A stretch of 64,000 nt of DNA, taken from NCBI GenBank assembly GCA_009767595.1, contig VSDK01023923.1, positions 178,237 through 242,236 of the forward strand, written 5' to 3'. Origin of the DNA: Symbiodinium kawagutii (Eukaryota; Sar; Dinophyceae; Suessiales; Symbiodiniaceae). The notes below the pieces were generated by a model. That model worked only from the letters and a program-made list of their open reading frames with translations. It was not told where the DNA came from and did not search any database. Shown here piece by piece: positions 24,017 to 34,801 of the stretch. How positions within the stretch are numbered: position 1 is the stretch's first letter; each line of letters opens with the position of its first letter. A program made the translations under genes and the position numbers.

Positions 24017-24465
24017 TGAAAACTGACTGGTATCGTGACAGTCCGAAGTGGTTACGCCATGTTCTGCGAGCCGCAAGGGCCCTGAATTGAGCCCGGTGTA
24101 GCAGACAGCTGTACAGATTGCGTTGCTGGGCATCTTGGTGAGTCTAGTACGTCTCACACTCAGCCAAGTCTTCAAGTGCCACGCAGATACCTGTGCGGAA
24201 ACTTGTCGAATTCGGGGATCGGCGTTTTTTTTCGTGTGATTCCATTCCCTCGGTGTGAACCCTGTTGGCGTTCAAAGTTCTCGCCAACAAATCTGTGCGG
24301 ATGGCTTTTGTAAGTGCGACAAGGGCCCGATGAGTATGAAAACTGGCCGGTATCGTGACAGTCCAAAGTGGTTACACCATGTTCTGCGCGCCGCTATAGC
24401 TCAATGGCCCTGAATTGAGCACGGTGCAGCAAACAGCTGTACAGATTGCGTGGCATCTTAGTGAG
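24017..24465. repeat. direct repeat of about 125 bases, spaced about 320 apart
   Basis: The block at 24017-24144 (ggtatcgtgacagtcc, ggttacgccatgttctg, acagctgtacagattgcg) recurs at 24336-24465 with few changes. The second copy has ccgctatagctcaatgg inserted or retained. The copies flank about 190 bases and lie just downstream, in transcription sense, of the decayed element at 24650-25220, so they may be its terminal sequence. Confidence 0.75.
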
Positions 24466-24649
24466 GATATATGTACCTTTCACATCCTTTCACATCATCT
24501 ATCAGTATTGCTCATCAATGATTCAGCAGGCCAGAAAAAGTCAGTTTTGGTGGGTATTATAATGATGGGTAATGATCAACCATACAATGAGTATAGTGGT
24601 GGGTAGAATGGTGAGGGGTAATGATCAACGGCGAAGCATCAACAGGACG

Positions 24650-25220
24650 GGTCGACTCAACAATCAAATGGGTGTAGTAACCGCTGCCGTTGTCGCTGTG
24701 GATCCGCAACTGCTGTGGGGCCTTTCGCCCTTTCGATTGCATAGAACTCAGGGTTTCTGCCAACTGGTGGCTGAGCAAGGTCAAGCCTAAGTTTGCGTCC
24801 TTGCGGGAACCATCGGCCACCAAGTAGTAGGATTCAGACAATCCCTCCACTATCACCCCTATAAGCCGAAGCTCGGCTCATCTCGGCTCTCACCTTTCTG
24901 CTGAATTCTTTTGTGAGGGCCATGTTCCTGGGAATCCTGAACTTGGCAGTATCCATGCCATCCAGGCACATGCTCAAGACAGAATCTTGGCCTTCTCTGT
25001 GGATCCCTTTCTCCATATATTCATGGGCTCGGAGGTTCAAACGAGAATCAACTTGTCTGTCCCGGAACATAGCACTCACGTGCTTGTGGTAGGCACTACC
25101 CACAGCCAAGGTGTCCTGGTGGGAAAATGCCATCCGACGATATACTTTGAATTTCCCGCAGTCGGTGCACTTGCTGTGTTGGCTGTCAGTGCGGAACTTC
25201 AAAACTTTTGTCCACTTCTA
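24650..25220 (-). pseudogene. decayed element gene, DDE/RNase H-like (large dinoflagellate-type family)
   Basis: Two minus frames joined by a frameshift near 24850. The first has C-T-D-C-G-K-F-K-V-Y-R-R, M-F-R-D-R-Q-V-D-S-R-L-N and C-L-D-G-M-D-T-A-K-F-R-I-P-R-N. The second has Y-Y-L-V-A-D-G-S-R-K-D-A-N-L and L-R-I-H-S-D-N. The order (CxxC with basic motif, then DGMDxAKF, then a D...DN pair) matches a protein family I know as highly repeated in dinoflagellate gene sets, probably a transposase. The frameshift and lack of a start show it is dead. It sits in the intron between e24 and e25. Confidence 0.65.
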
Positions 25221-25340
25221 TAGCTAGCCCATAGTGGTATGTTTCAGATCGATAACCAGTAAGCCATGGAATCTTCTGGATAACTGGAATACAAATGTCC
25301 CAGAAATGGTTGAAGGAAATTGACAGGAAACCCTACAATT

Positions 25341-25440
25341 GGGAGTTTCTCAAAATGGGGTACCCCCCAATCATCCTCTATGTTGATCATTGATGGTCAG
25401 AAGCTATCCATTTTTTTGATACCTTAGTTTGAGAACCCCC
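25341..25440. mobile_element. family-1 TIR element, diverged
   Basis: Starts gggagtttctcaaaatgggg and ends ttagtttgagaaccccc. Core shortened. Confidence 0.55.
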
Positions 25441-25580
25441 CCCAATTCTTGGAGTTAAAACAACCACCATCCATAGCTGATTGCTCAGAATTTTCAATCA
25501 AAAACAAAGTTTATCGTTGCCCGGTAGTTTAATACAACAGCTGGGTAAACCATGGTCTCATTGATATGAAACCATTCCTT

Positions 25581-25690
25581 GGTGGCTTATAGAGCCCTTG
25601 CTAAAAAAATATTTTTAGTGGTTATATGGTAAATCAATCATATCCCAAAAACACTGAAACCCTAAGAATTCCTGGGTATAAGCCATCCAG
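25581..25690. mobile_element. family-4 TIR element, copy 3 of 3
   Basis: Nearly the same as 3848-3955. Partial re-duplications of its right end (gtgggtataagccatccag) follow at about 25745 and 25830, suggesting nested insertion or local duplication. Confidence 0.85.
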
Positions 25691-26210
25691 ATTCCTTTCA
25701 TGAATTCTTGCATTTTACCCTCAACAATTATATCCCCAACAATTAGTGGGTATAAGCCATCCAGATTCCTTAATAGTGTTATTATGTATATTAGTGGTTT
25801 ACCCATCAATTTAGTGGTTATATGGTAAATATAAGCCATCCAGTAAACCATTCATTTTTGGGGTCCCTTAATTTGAGAACCCCCAAGTGGTGGAGTACCC
25901 ATCAACCAACCCATCCAGACACCAGATCCTGTGCCCGAAAGACTGGGAGGGGGGGCAACCACCAGCGTGCCTTTGTGGCCAAGAGTGGCAAGTGAAAAAT
26001 GTTTGAAACTTGCTGAAACAGATTGACTAAGTTCATCATTAAACAGATTGATTCATTTCATGATTAAACCATCAGATTCCAAGATCTACATCAATTTCTT
26101 TGGGAAAATCATAAGATGCCAATCATTAGTGATGCTTACTTATGGGGATTACTGTAAATTCATCAGGAAAGGGCAATTCTTGAGGGGATGGTGCCAGTGG
26201 CTTGACGTAC

Positions 26211-26295
26211 CTCCAGGTGTGTCACAGTCTCTCCGCAATTGACTCCAGCCTCGGCGACGTGAGCACGGTGCCACCAAAATGCATATGGGGAGATG
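26211..26295 (-). CDS. exon e24 of the minus-strand gene
   Basis: Acceptor aaatcctatctgcag, one leading base, 85 bases, consensus donor GAG|GTACGT. Reads I-S-P-Y-A-F-W-W-H-R-A-H-V-A-E-A-G-V-N-C, then G-E-T-V-T-H-L-E. The start fits e23 (two trailing bases, giving Cys) and the phase-0 end fits e25. A competing 42-base plus exon (tacctccag|G ... GAC|GTGAGC) lies inside it. Confidence 0.6.
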
Positions 26296-26835
26296 CTGCA
26301 GATAGGATTTCCAAAGTGCACATGCATACATACGTCATACCTAGATGTTAACAAACTACAGAACATACAACTAAATATCAATATATTTCTATATACAGGT
26401 ATGTAAATAAATAACTAAATATATACATACACGTATGCCAAAAAGTATACGTATATAAAAACAAAGAATTTGTCCAAGGAGTATATAAGTGCACACTTAC
26501 TGGAGGGTGTGAACATCAGGAATTGAAACAGGCGTGGTGTTGTAGTCCAATTCACTGCTATTATTACTCAGTTTAGGGTCTTATACTGCATGTTTTCTGC
26601 TTCAGTTTTTTTCGCAACCAATGAATTGCCGAGTCTCAAACTGAATCAAATTTACACATGCAAATGGCCAAAGTGTAACATGAATAAGTTCTCAAATTGT
26701 AAACCAAAAGAACTAGTCCCAAAACAAAATCATTGGCACATGCCAGGTTGAGACTGGATCGAAATCCGCTGGCGCGCCTTGGCTGAGCAAACAGTTGATC
26801 TGGACTTGGACTTGATACGAACAAGTTCTCCATTT

Positions 26836-26937
26836 GGTGGTTTCCCAAAATATGGGACCCCCAAAATGGTTGGTTTAGTACTACTAAGTAACTATAGATG
26901 GATGATTTAGGGGTACCCCTATTTTGAGAAACCACCA
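26836..26937. mobile_element. family-1 TIR element
   Basis: From ggtggtttcccaaaatatgg to cccctattttgagaaaccacc. Terminal inverted repeat about 26 bases; core taactatagatggatgattt. Confidence 0.85.
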
Positions 26938-26946
26938 TTTGTGTGG

Positions 26947-27129
26947 TCACAAATCACAAACGCCATTTTTCACATGTTGATTCTTGGCACCCCACCTATC
27001 AAAAATATGCTTGAGACATCCGGCAAAAAATGTGCTGCATGTCGAGTTGATGTCATGCGTAGCTGCCGGTGACTTCAAAAAATCTGACAGAATTCCAACT
27101 AAAACGGCCTTTGCATGCCCCTTGAGCAT
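26947..27129 (-). pseudogene. unassigned short ORF remnant
   Basis: A 60-residue open frame including H-A-K-A-V-L-V-G-I-L-S-D-F-L-K-S and F-A-G-C-L-K-H-I-F-D-R-W-G-A-K. It is protein-like but has no splice flanks and no recognised family. Confidence 0.3.
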
Positions 27130-28168
27130 TCAAAGTACTTACTCAACCAACAATGTGGGCAAATATTTTTTAATCTAAATCAACGTAAACATGAAAACAA
27201 TCACAAACAATATGTATATACATATACATTCATGTATGAACATGCACATGCACATGCGCGTGCACACGAGAAGGCAAATAACAAGTTTCAACCACCTTTA
27301 AACCATAGGAACTCAAGTGCTTCCCCATCTGCAACCCAGTCTCCAATCACCTTTTAGGCTCATATTATGCAATCTTTTCCGTGGCCAGCAATGCATGTGT
27401 ACTTTTCAACATGTATCTGAATATGTGATTCTTGTCCAACAACATCACGGCGCATTGTATCAATAAATAAATCAATGAATAAATAAGAAATTAAAAAATA
27501 TTAATAAACAAAAAAGGTAAATAAATAAAACATGTAAATATATAAATATATATAACCATCAAACAAATTTAATGTATATATTCCAAAAAATATACACAAC
27601 AAATACAAAACATATAAAATATATCTTTTTGTACCTGTCTGTAAAAATGTGAGAATAATCGCTTGCTACTATTACTAAACCCCCCCCTAATACAAAAACC
27701 ACCTTGGGGGGTGCACTTCTGTTTTTTTTTGGTTCTGGCCAATTGTATTTTTATTTGTAGCAATTGAAAAGTAAAAGGAAAACCCCATTCCCCAAGCAAC
27801 CATTCCCCCTATTATTAAAAAACCTTTGGCTTAGAGGATGTTTAATATTAGGGTCCTAAACACCCAAGTGGTTTTTATCCTTACGGTCCTAAATTTAATA
27901 TTAGGGTCCCCTTCGTGCAGTTGGTTTTTGCACTTTTTTGAAAAGGTTTCAATAAAGAACTTAATAAAGCAAACATTAAACGCCAATATTGTTTTTATCA
28001 TTAGGCATTAAGGTCCTAGATTTAATATTAGGGTCCCCTAATATTAAAAAACCCTGGGGGCGCTTAGTATTTGGGGAAGGGGGGGGTTTAGTAATTCATA
28101 AGGGGAAAAGATTACAAATGAAAAAACACTTACATATCTGCGCTGGGCCAAGGGCTACCAGCCGGCAA

Positions 28169-28459
28169 TCAGCAAGGGACTGTGGGACCTTGGTTTGCTG
28201 GGAACTTCCCTCGCTGCAAGTCAAGTCTTGTTATAGGCTTGCGCTGGCAAAGCCCTGAGATGGGCTCCTCGATGGCGAACCCTGGAATCCGCTTCTCGCA
28301 GCAATGCTCTTGATCGTCAACAAACACACAGGCTCCAATCTGAAGTACTATAGTAGCCTTCGATCCAGAGTGTCCTTTGATAGACACCTGAGCCACCCTG
28401 TCCTTGTTGCTCTTTGTCTTTGTCACACGGCCACCGACGAATCCTTTGCACTGAAGCAC
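28169..28459 (-). pseudogene. unassigned ORF remnant
   Basis: A 96-residue open frame with natural composition: F-V-G-G-R-V-T-K-T-K-S-N-K-D-R-V, then G-A-C-V-F-V-D-D-Q-E-H-C-C-E-K and P-G-F-A-I-E-E-P-I-S-G-L. The VFVDD stretch is faintly like HAD-type folds, but this is a guess. Probably a mobile-element or retroposed gene fragment inside the e23-e24 intron. Confidence 0.35.
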
Positions 28460-28894
28460 GCAGAACTCCCTGCCATGCGTTTAAGGACGTTCGAAATGTA
28501 AAAATGCGCCTTGCCCTCAGCGACCTCCAGAAGGCAATGGGGACCAACGTGCAGACTGGATGTTCCCTGGGCCGGAAACCAGAAGAAATTTGCAGAACCA
28601 TCAAGAAACCAAGAGGCATATCTCGCTATTGCTCAGGCGTGGTGCTGTCCGAGGCACACGTCATGAACAGAAAGATGTGCGTGGCAAGATCGCGAGACAA
28701 TAAACTCATCAAGGCACCAATATCATATAAAGTCAGTAAATCATCAAATAATAGAAATACATATCAAAAAACACGTGTACAACACAAATTCACATACATG
28801 TAAACATATACATCATGTATGTATGCAAATGCATGCTCACCATACTGGTTTGCAAGTGATCCGATGGGTCCCCATCCGACTTGGCCGCTGCTAC

Positions 28895-28959
28895 CAAGTG
28901 ACCAGGGTGGACACAACGCTGAAGCCCTGCAGTGACGCCAGCGTCTCCGCTCCTCTGTC
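28895..28959 (-). CDS. exon e23 of the minus-strand gene
   Basis: Strong acceptor (ccactgccttccag|G), phase 0, 65 bases, donor CTTG|GTAGCA. Reads D-R-G-A-E-T-L-A-S-L-Q-G-F-S-V-V-S-T-L-V. The phase-0 start fits e22, and its two trailing bases fit e24. An earlier donor (CTG|GTCACT) would break phase with e24. A plus-strand ORF also covers it. Confidence 0.6.
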
Positions 28960-29039
28960 CTGGAAGGCAGTGGATCCCCAGCCTCCCACCCTTACCCCAA
29001 CCTTGAGTGGGAAGTCTCAAGATGGGCCTTAACATGGGG

Positions 29040-29640
29040 GTATAGTGGTTAATGATGATTAATGCTGGTCAATGATGGTGGGTAATGATGGTGGGTAATG
29101 ATGGTGGTCAATGATGGTTCATTATGATTAATGATGGTTGATGATGGTTAACTAGTGTAGTGCTCTTGATTCCTTTGCCAAATCCTACAACCTCCAAAAA
29201 AGCCAAATTTATTGCGATCATTTTGGTCCGCACATTAGAGGAAACAGCAGAAATGGAAGGGATTTGTCTCATTGTTTGTTGAACAAGAACAAACACTTGT
29301 TTTCTCTCATGTCATAGGTTTTTGTACTAAAAAGTCAGCTCAGGATTGACAAAAAAAATCAGACTGGGAGTGCACAAAAAACCCACCCCGACCAACTCTC
29401 CCAGTGATGGTCCAATCGCAACCGAAACATCCCTAAAGCATCAAAATGCAAAGGCTTGGGGCCGAGCCAACGCCGTTGTTTCGCAAGCCCATGATGGACA
29501 CCAAGTGGGTGTTGCAATCGGTTGACATGTTTTTCAAGCCCAAGGTGGCAGGCATGCGATGTGTCACCGTTTTAGTGGAGAAGCCAGCCAAATCACAGAA
29601 TCATCATTCGTGTAGGTATTCAATACACGGATGTCATTTT
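29040..29640 (+). other. intron-like stretch with a short plus ORF remnant
   Basis: Degenerate aatgatggtgg words at 29045-29150. The plus frame at 29446-29600 contains K-P-M-M-D-T-K-W-V-L-Q-S-V-D-M-F and looks like element debris, with no family assigned. Confidence 0.3.
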
Positions 29641-29799
29641 GCATGAAACATCATTCATGAGGGTTTCTCAAACTTGGGAACCCGAAAGCTATGGATGTTC
29701 CCGGTTCCCGGTTCGCTAGCCCCCCCCCCCTCCCCCCCCCATGGTATGCTTTAGTCCCCCATTTGCACACTATTTGCAGCATTTGGCAGCTTGCCGGAC

Positions 29800-30660
29800 T
29801 GTATATAGATTTATGTACTGCCTACATCTGCTTATATGCCACTGATATAGGCCCTGCACATTACTTATTTGCTACCCATATACCACCTTGATCTATATAA
29901 TCTAAATGCACCGGGACCACCATAGCGCCTACATACTACCTCCATGCTACAGACATACTACCCTTATACTACCTATCTACTACCTTTTAACTAGCTACAT
30001 GTTGCCTATATACTACTTGAATACTACCTATATGCCACCTATTCACTACTGTACCTGTTTACTACTTATTTACTACCTACATACATTTTTACACTACCTA
30101 CATGCTACTGATGTACTACCTGTAGACTACCTATATACTACCCATATGCAACCTATTTACTACCTGTTTACTACCTATGTGCTACCTACATACTTCTTTT
30201 ACACGACCTATATGCTACCTATATACTACCTAGACACTACCTATTTCTTACCTATATGCCCACTATTTACTAGCTGTTTACAAGCTATTTGCTTCCTACA
30301 CATTTCCTTTATCCTATCTATATGCTACCTATGTACTACCTAGACACTTGCTGAATCTTACCCATATGCCAGCTATTTACTAGCTGTTTACTACCTATTT
30401 GCAACCTATATATTTTCTTTATACTACCTATATACTACTTATATACTACCGATATGCCACCTTTTTACTACCTATTTGCTACCTATATATTTTCTGTATC
30501 TACCTATATACTACTTATATACTACCTATTTGCCACCTTTTTATTATCTGTTTACTACCTACATGCTTCCTTTACACTACCGATATGCTACCTATATACT
30601 ATCACATACTACCCACGTATCTATACAGTACATCTATATTATTTGTAAAATACCTAATTA
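29800..30660. repeat. CTACCTATATGCTAC-type minisatellite
   Basis: Dozens of imperfect 11-15-base units based on tactacctatatgctac. The strand bias (almost no G on plus) leaves several plus frames open for over 100 codons, rich in Tyr, Leu, Pro and Thr. These are compositional artefacts. Confidence 0.9.
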
Positions 30661-30719
30661 CTTCTATACTACTGAAGAGATACCAACTCCCCAACCTCAC
30701 CACCACAATGAGTCTCAAC

Positions 30720-32430
30720 CACACCACACCACAGGGGGAGGGGGGGTAGTATATACCAGGTACCATGACCATGGGTGGGGGGAGGGGGGGGGGACCCAGA
30801 ACCTGGAACATGGATGGCTTATTCCTGGCTTATTAATTACTATAAATGATTGACATAATGGATGATGAGTGGAGGCAATTGTACCTGTATTTTTTCAAAC
30901 CACTGTTAAGGAGCCTTCAACCTTTTATCAACATGCCAACACAACCATTCGGCAGAAAGGCCGTCCAGAAACAACATCCACATGAAACCACCCGAGCTCT
31001 GGAAAGGCCATGCGCACTGGCCCACTCTTGTGATGATCAGTCCAATCTCTGCTCAACTTGGACCAAGAACACGGGATATCCGGAAACTGTGGTCCCCAAA
31101 AACCTATCAATTGATGAGTCCATAGGTTCATCCAAAACAAATCCGAAATGTGTAATTCATGTGAAACTGGGGTTCCCCTATCAATTCCCTGCTCATGAGA
31201 TGACTTTGGGCAGTTCGGGGGACCCCCAGTTGATGGACACCCCGATGTAGCTCTGCAACTGCTAGGGAGATAAAGGAAGCTCAATATCATTTTCTGCTCT
31301 TTGATGGAAGTTATTTGCTGAAGTAATGGGTTGGAGTTGCTTCTCTTCATGGCAATGGACCCAACCAATCCACCAACCACGCAACCATACGCAGTTCCAC
31401 TACACCCTTCTGCCCGTCATACCCGCTCCTGAGTTGGCTGACTCGAAATGCCTGCTGATAGATTGGAGGTGCAAACTGGTACATGGAGTGGTTTGTAGGA
31501 TGGTTCTGGTCGGGGTATATGATTGCACGAATGCATATTATGTAGCTATATAACTAATCTTCATGAGCAGCATCAATCAATAACAATTCTAGTCGGGTTT
31601 CCACTGAAGGTGTGATGATGAACAATCATACGGATACAGGATACACCATGAAGGACCTATTGTGGAATGGTTTGGTGGCAAAAGTTACTGTAGTCGATAA
31701 CAGCTAATAGCTATCAGAAACAAACCATGACCAATCACAAAGGCATGGCATAACCAACCTAACAAGACTAATAAAATGGCATACCACTTGGTTGATGGCG
31801 TTTCTACAATCCCGGGCAAACCATCATTCCGCATGAAACAGCTCCAGTGCCAGAAAACCATTATCAACCAAGGTTTTGAGTCCTTGCGAAAACCTACCCC
31901 GCGAAAATGATCATCTGCCAAATGATCGTCAAAAAGCCACCAAAGGATTTCGAATCCCTGACGGTAAAATCCATATCTTTGGGGTTGGTCCTTTGACCAT
32001 TAAAGTGATGATTCCAAACGGTTTTTGCAAACAAAAGCAAACAATGGATCACAAAAGCCTTTTATGCAGACTATTGACGCAGCAACCGTCACTAAGACTC
32101 TTTCCAACATTCTGAGTTTTGCCTAACCGCCTAACCATGCTAAATCCAGATCCCGGACTGATCCACCACAAGAATCCAACTAACCAGTAACCTACGAAAA
32201 GATAGCACTTCTCAGGACTCAGGTCCAGGTGTGCCATTGGCCAGTGCTGCAAGACTTCTGAAGCTGGATCCTCCCAACACCACAGCTGTTGCTATGGAGA
32301 GACTGGACAAATGGATGTATCAAGATTGATAAATCTAACCACAAAAAACAACAAAAACAAACAACTAGCAATTCTCATTCATCAAGAGTTGTTCAAGGGA
32401 AATTTAGTAACAACATGTAACAACAAGCAA
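30720..32430. other. intron-like stretch with unassigned ORFs
   Basis: G-run tracts at 30730-30795. Overlapping ORFs on both strands at 30846-31380 (134 and 150 residues) and plus 31876-32115 have no motif and no exon-type splice flanks. Confidence 0.35.
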
Positions 32431-32600
32431 CCAATCAATCAACCAACCAAGCAACCAACCAACCAAGCAACCAAGCAACCAAGCAACCAACCCAACCAAG
32501 CAACCAACCCAACCAAGCAACCAACCCAACCAAGCAACCAAGCCATCCCCACAATCAACCAACCAAACCAACCCAACCAGCCGCCAATTCAACCAACCAA
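32430..32600. repeat. (AACC/AACCAAGC)n microsatellite
   Basis: Tandem aaccaagc and aacc units. Asn/Gln/Pro-rich ORFs across it are artefacts. It abuts the 3' side of e22. Confidence 0.95.
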
Positions 32601-32616
32601 GGCAACATCTGCCAAC

Positions 32617-32731
32617 AAACAGGTTCCATGCGCGAAGCATTGGTTCCTCGCCTTGCACCAGTCGCATGTTGGCGATCTGCAACTGTGCCACACCTTCGTT
32701 GGGATCCAGTAGAGAGGTGCCAGGCAAATGC
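32617..32731 (-). CDS. exon e22 of the minus-strand gene
   Basis: Good acceptor (tgtctccaagtctgctgag|G), one leading base, 115 bases. Reads G-T-S-L-L-D-P-N-E-G-V-A-Q-L-Q-I-A-N-M-R, then L-V-Q-G-E-E-P-M-L-R-A-W-N-L-F. Donor placed at TTT|GTTGGC; CTG|GTGCAA upstream is an alternative in the same phase. The start fits e21 and the phase-0 end fits e23. Third positions are G/C-rich. Confidence 0.65.
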
Positions 32732-32767
32732 CTCAGCAGACTTGGAGACACCAAGCATTTTCAGTGG

Positions 32768-32860
32768 GTGGATGGATGGATGGATGGATGGCTGGGTTGG
32801 TTGGGTGGGTAGGTAGGTAGGCTGCTTGGTTGGTTGGGTTGGTTTGTTGGTTGGGTGATT
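32768..32860. repeat. (GGAT)n / (GGTTGGGT)n microsatellite
   Basis: gatggatggatgg followed by ttgggtgggtaggtagg and ggttggttggg words. Confidence 0.9.
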
Positions 32861-33854
32861 TTGTGGATATACATTTCAATGTATGGGATTGCAATCACGC
32901 AGTATCTCAGCTGCAACAGTAACATACTGGTAGTCAAGATTTCCTCCCCGACAATGGTGGCATTTGGACAATCAACACTTTTTATTTTTCGGGGTGCAAG
33001 TATTGACTTTGTGGTTGTCAAACCTGTGCCGCAACGAGACAAGGTGCATGACCTCTTGATCATTCACATCGGAAAATATCCATTGAACTTCCAACTGCCA
33101 ATGGAAGATTGAAATATATGAGTCATGAGTAGGTCGGTTTCTGAACAGGAAATCTCCAGTTCATGGGCAATCATGGGCATGTATCTTGACACAACATGGA
33201 AAACAATGGAAGTGCTGGCGTCCTGCAGGAAAAACCCATGACTACATGACAACGAGACCCTGCAGGGAAGGCGTGCCGTCCGAACTGTTTCGGGTGAAAC
33301 CTGGATGAACATGCCAAACCGCTTGGTGTTTTGAAGGTACCCTGCTTGAAATCAGTGAAAGAAACCCATAGCGATTGCATTGGCGTCACTGAATTAGTAA
33401 GCTTAGTAGATATAAGCAATCATTGAATCTAGTTGTCTCGGTTTAGTATTGATTTTTTAGACCTGAAACACAAACGATTGAGGGCTGGCGTATTCCAGAA
33501 CTACGTCTTCCTAAAAATCAAAGGATATCTATGGCATGGTTTAACGAGTGAAATCGTGGTGAAATGATGGTTGGGGGTATGAAGAGCTGGATCTCCAACG
33601 AAGCCATGATCAGCCATTGGTAGCATGTTCATCAATCATTTACCATATGGAAGTTATAACTAACAAACAATTTCAAACTATGAATTAAAGATAAAATGTT
33701 TGGTGAAACGTATTTGAATTCAATCATTGACCATAAGAATCTACCGTCAATAAGAATGCTGGTTGGCAGTTCCACCAGCAATCAATACTGCAGTCGATAA
33801 GCATCCACCATTGTTACTGGGTGCTCCGTGGCCAGCCTGATCGCTGAAACCCAC
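32861..33854. other. intron-like stretch, nothing clearly coding
   Basis: Overlapping 80-100 residue ORFs at 32761-33419 on both strands lack motifs. No element ends recognised. Confidence 0.4.
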
Positions 33855-33921
33855 CGCCGGGAAACGAAAGAGCGCTGGAAAGGAAAACGGTGCTCTCCCG
33901 CAACAAGGAAGCCAAGTGAGC
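33855..33921 (-). CDS. exon e21 of the minus-strand gene
   Basis: Acceptor ttcccttgctttgcgag|G, two leading bases, 67 bases, donor CGGCG|GTGGGT. Reads S-L-G-F-L-V-A-G-E-H-R-F-P-F-Q-R-S-F-V-S. The end fits e22 exactly. The start fits e20 if e20 uses a GC donor. A plus exon over the same island (L-I-A-E-T-H-R-R-E-T-K-E-R-W-K-G, donor CAA|GTGAGC) is a real competitor. Confidence 0.5.
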
Positions 33922-34177
33922 CTCGCAAAGCAAGGGAACCATGATGCTTAACCGCGATTAGTGATGGTTGATGGTGGTTAGTAATGGTCAGTGATGGTTT
34001 GTGATCATTTATGATGAATCATGGGCGCAGAAAGGGGTTCATAATGGTTCATGATTGATGGTGGTCAATATATGTTCGTAGCCTGTGATGTGCATATATT
34101 TACATTTGCAAACCGTCATGTTGAATGGTTGACGGCTAATTTGTGATGGTCGAGGAACTATGGTTAAACAATGCCTC

Positions 34178-34189
34178 AAATAACGATTC

Positions 34190-34236
<47 letters not shown>

Positions 34237-34276
34237 CTGATGATGACGATGATGATGATGATGATGACGATGATGC
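34178..34276. repeat. (GAT)n microsatellite
   Basis: Near-continuous gatgatgat with a few gac/gct variants. The poly-Asp ORF is an artefact. Confidence 0.95.
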
Positions 34277-34699
34277 CCTTCAATCTCAGGATGGCCATGC
34301 CCTGACCAACCATCTAGTCAGTTGTGGCCAATCTCACAAACCCTGCTGATACATGATGATACATGTGCCAGTTTTGTTGGCTAAGCCTGTTGGCTAAGCC
34401 TGTTTCCTGCAGCGCCACCGACAACCACCACCGAACTTGCCAAAAGCCATCAAACATCTTCTAACTTCTCGCGGCCGCTCCAACACCTCCAACAAAGCAG
34501 CAAAACCCAACCAACCAACCAACCACCCACCCGCCCACCCACCCAACCAACCAGTTGTAGCTGGTATATCCCAAGCATATGATCGTTCATGCTGGCTGAT
34601 GAACCATCATGTAACCAACCAACCCAACCACTCTTGTTGCGTAAATTATCCTTTGTGACCGACTCTTACTAGTGGTTGCAACCAACCTTCTTCTCTCGC

Positions 34700-34761
34700 G
34701 CCACTCCGCGCGCACGGGGCCCAGCTCCACCGCTGCGCCCGCCAGGCACAAGGACAAACCG
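34700..34761 (-). CDS. exon e20 of the minus-strand gene
   Basis: Very clear codon bias: G-L-S-L-C-L-A-G-A-A-V-E-L-G-P-V-R-A-E-W. Acceptor gtcacctgcag at 34761 (one leading base, fits e19). An upstream AG|G at 34778 (phase 0, adding A-V-V-T-C-S) would need another e19 end. No GT donor gives the phase e21 needs; a GC donor (TGGC|GCGAGA) does, and GC donors are common in dinoflagellates. With a GT donor at AAG|GTTGGT the frame would clash. Confidence 0.55.
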
Positions 34762-34801
34762 CTGCAGGTGACCACGGCCTCGCAGCGTCGTTGTACCACG
34801 G

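Larger units (their letters stand above)
26296..28894. other. intron-like stretch with TIR element and element debris
   Basis: Family-1 copy at 26836, an unassigned minus ORF at 26947-27129, and an AT-rich zone at 27130-28130 with AAT/ATA runs and repeated words taatattagggtcc (27845, 27895, 28020). ORF remnants follow at 28169. Confidence 0.45.

Noticed and set aside
24370..24420. Possible tRNA (tatagctcaatgg word resembling an internal promoter box)
   Set aside because: No cloverleaf or T-loop GTTCRANTC could be found around it; it is part of the 125-base direct repeat.
29906..30853. Plus ORFs of 64-145 residues rich in Tyr, Leu, Thr and Pro
   Set aside because: They lie in an 11-15-base minisatellite whose units lack stop codons in several frames; no start context, splice sites or codon bias.
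32311..32754. Asn/Gln/Pro-rich plus ORF and Leu/Val/Gly/Trp-rich minus ORF
   Set aside because: They cross the (AACC/AACCAAGC)n repeat; only the e22 part has real coding character.
34143..34349. Poly-Asp ORF
   Set aside because: Direct translation of a (GAT)n microsatellite.
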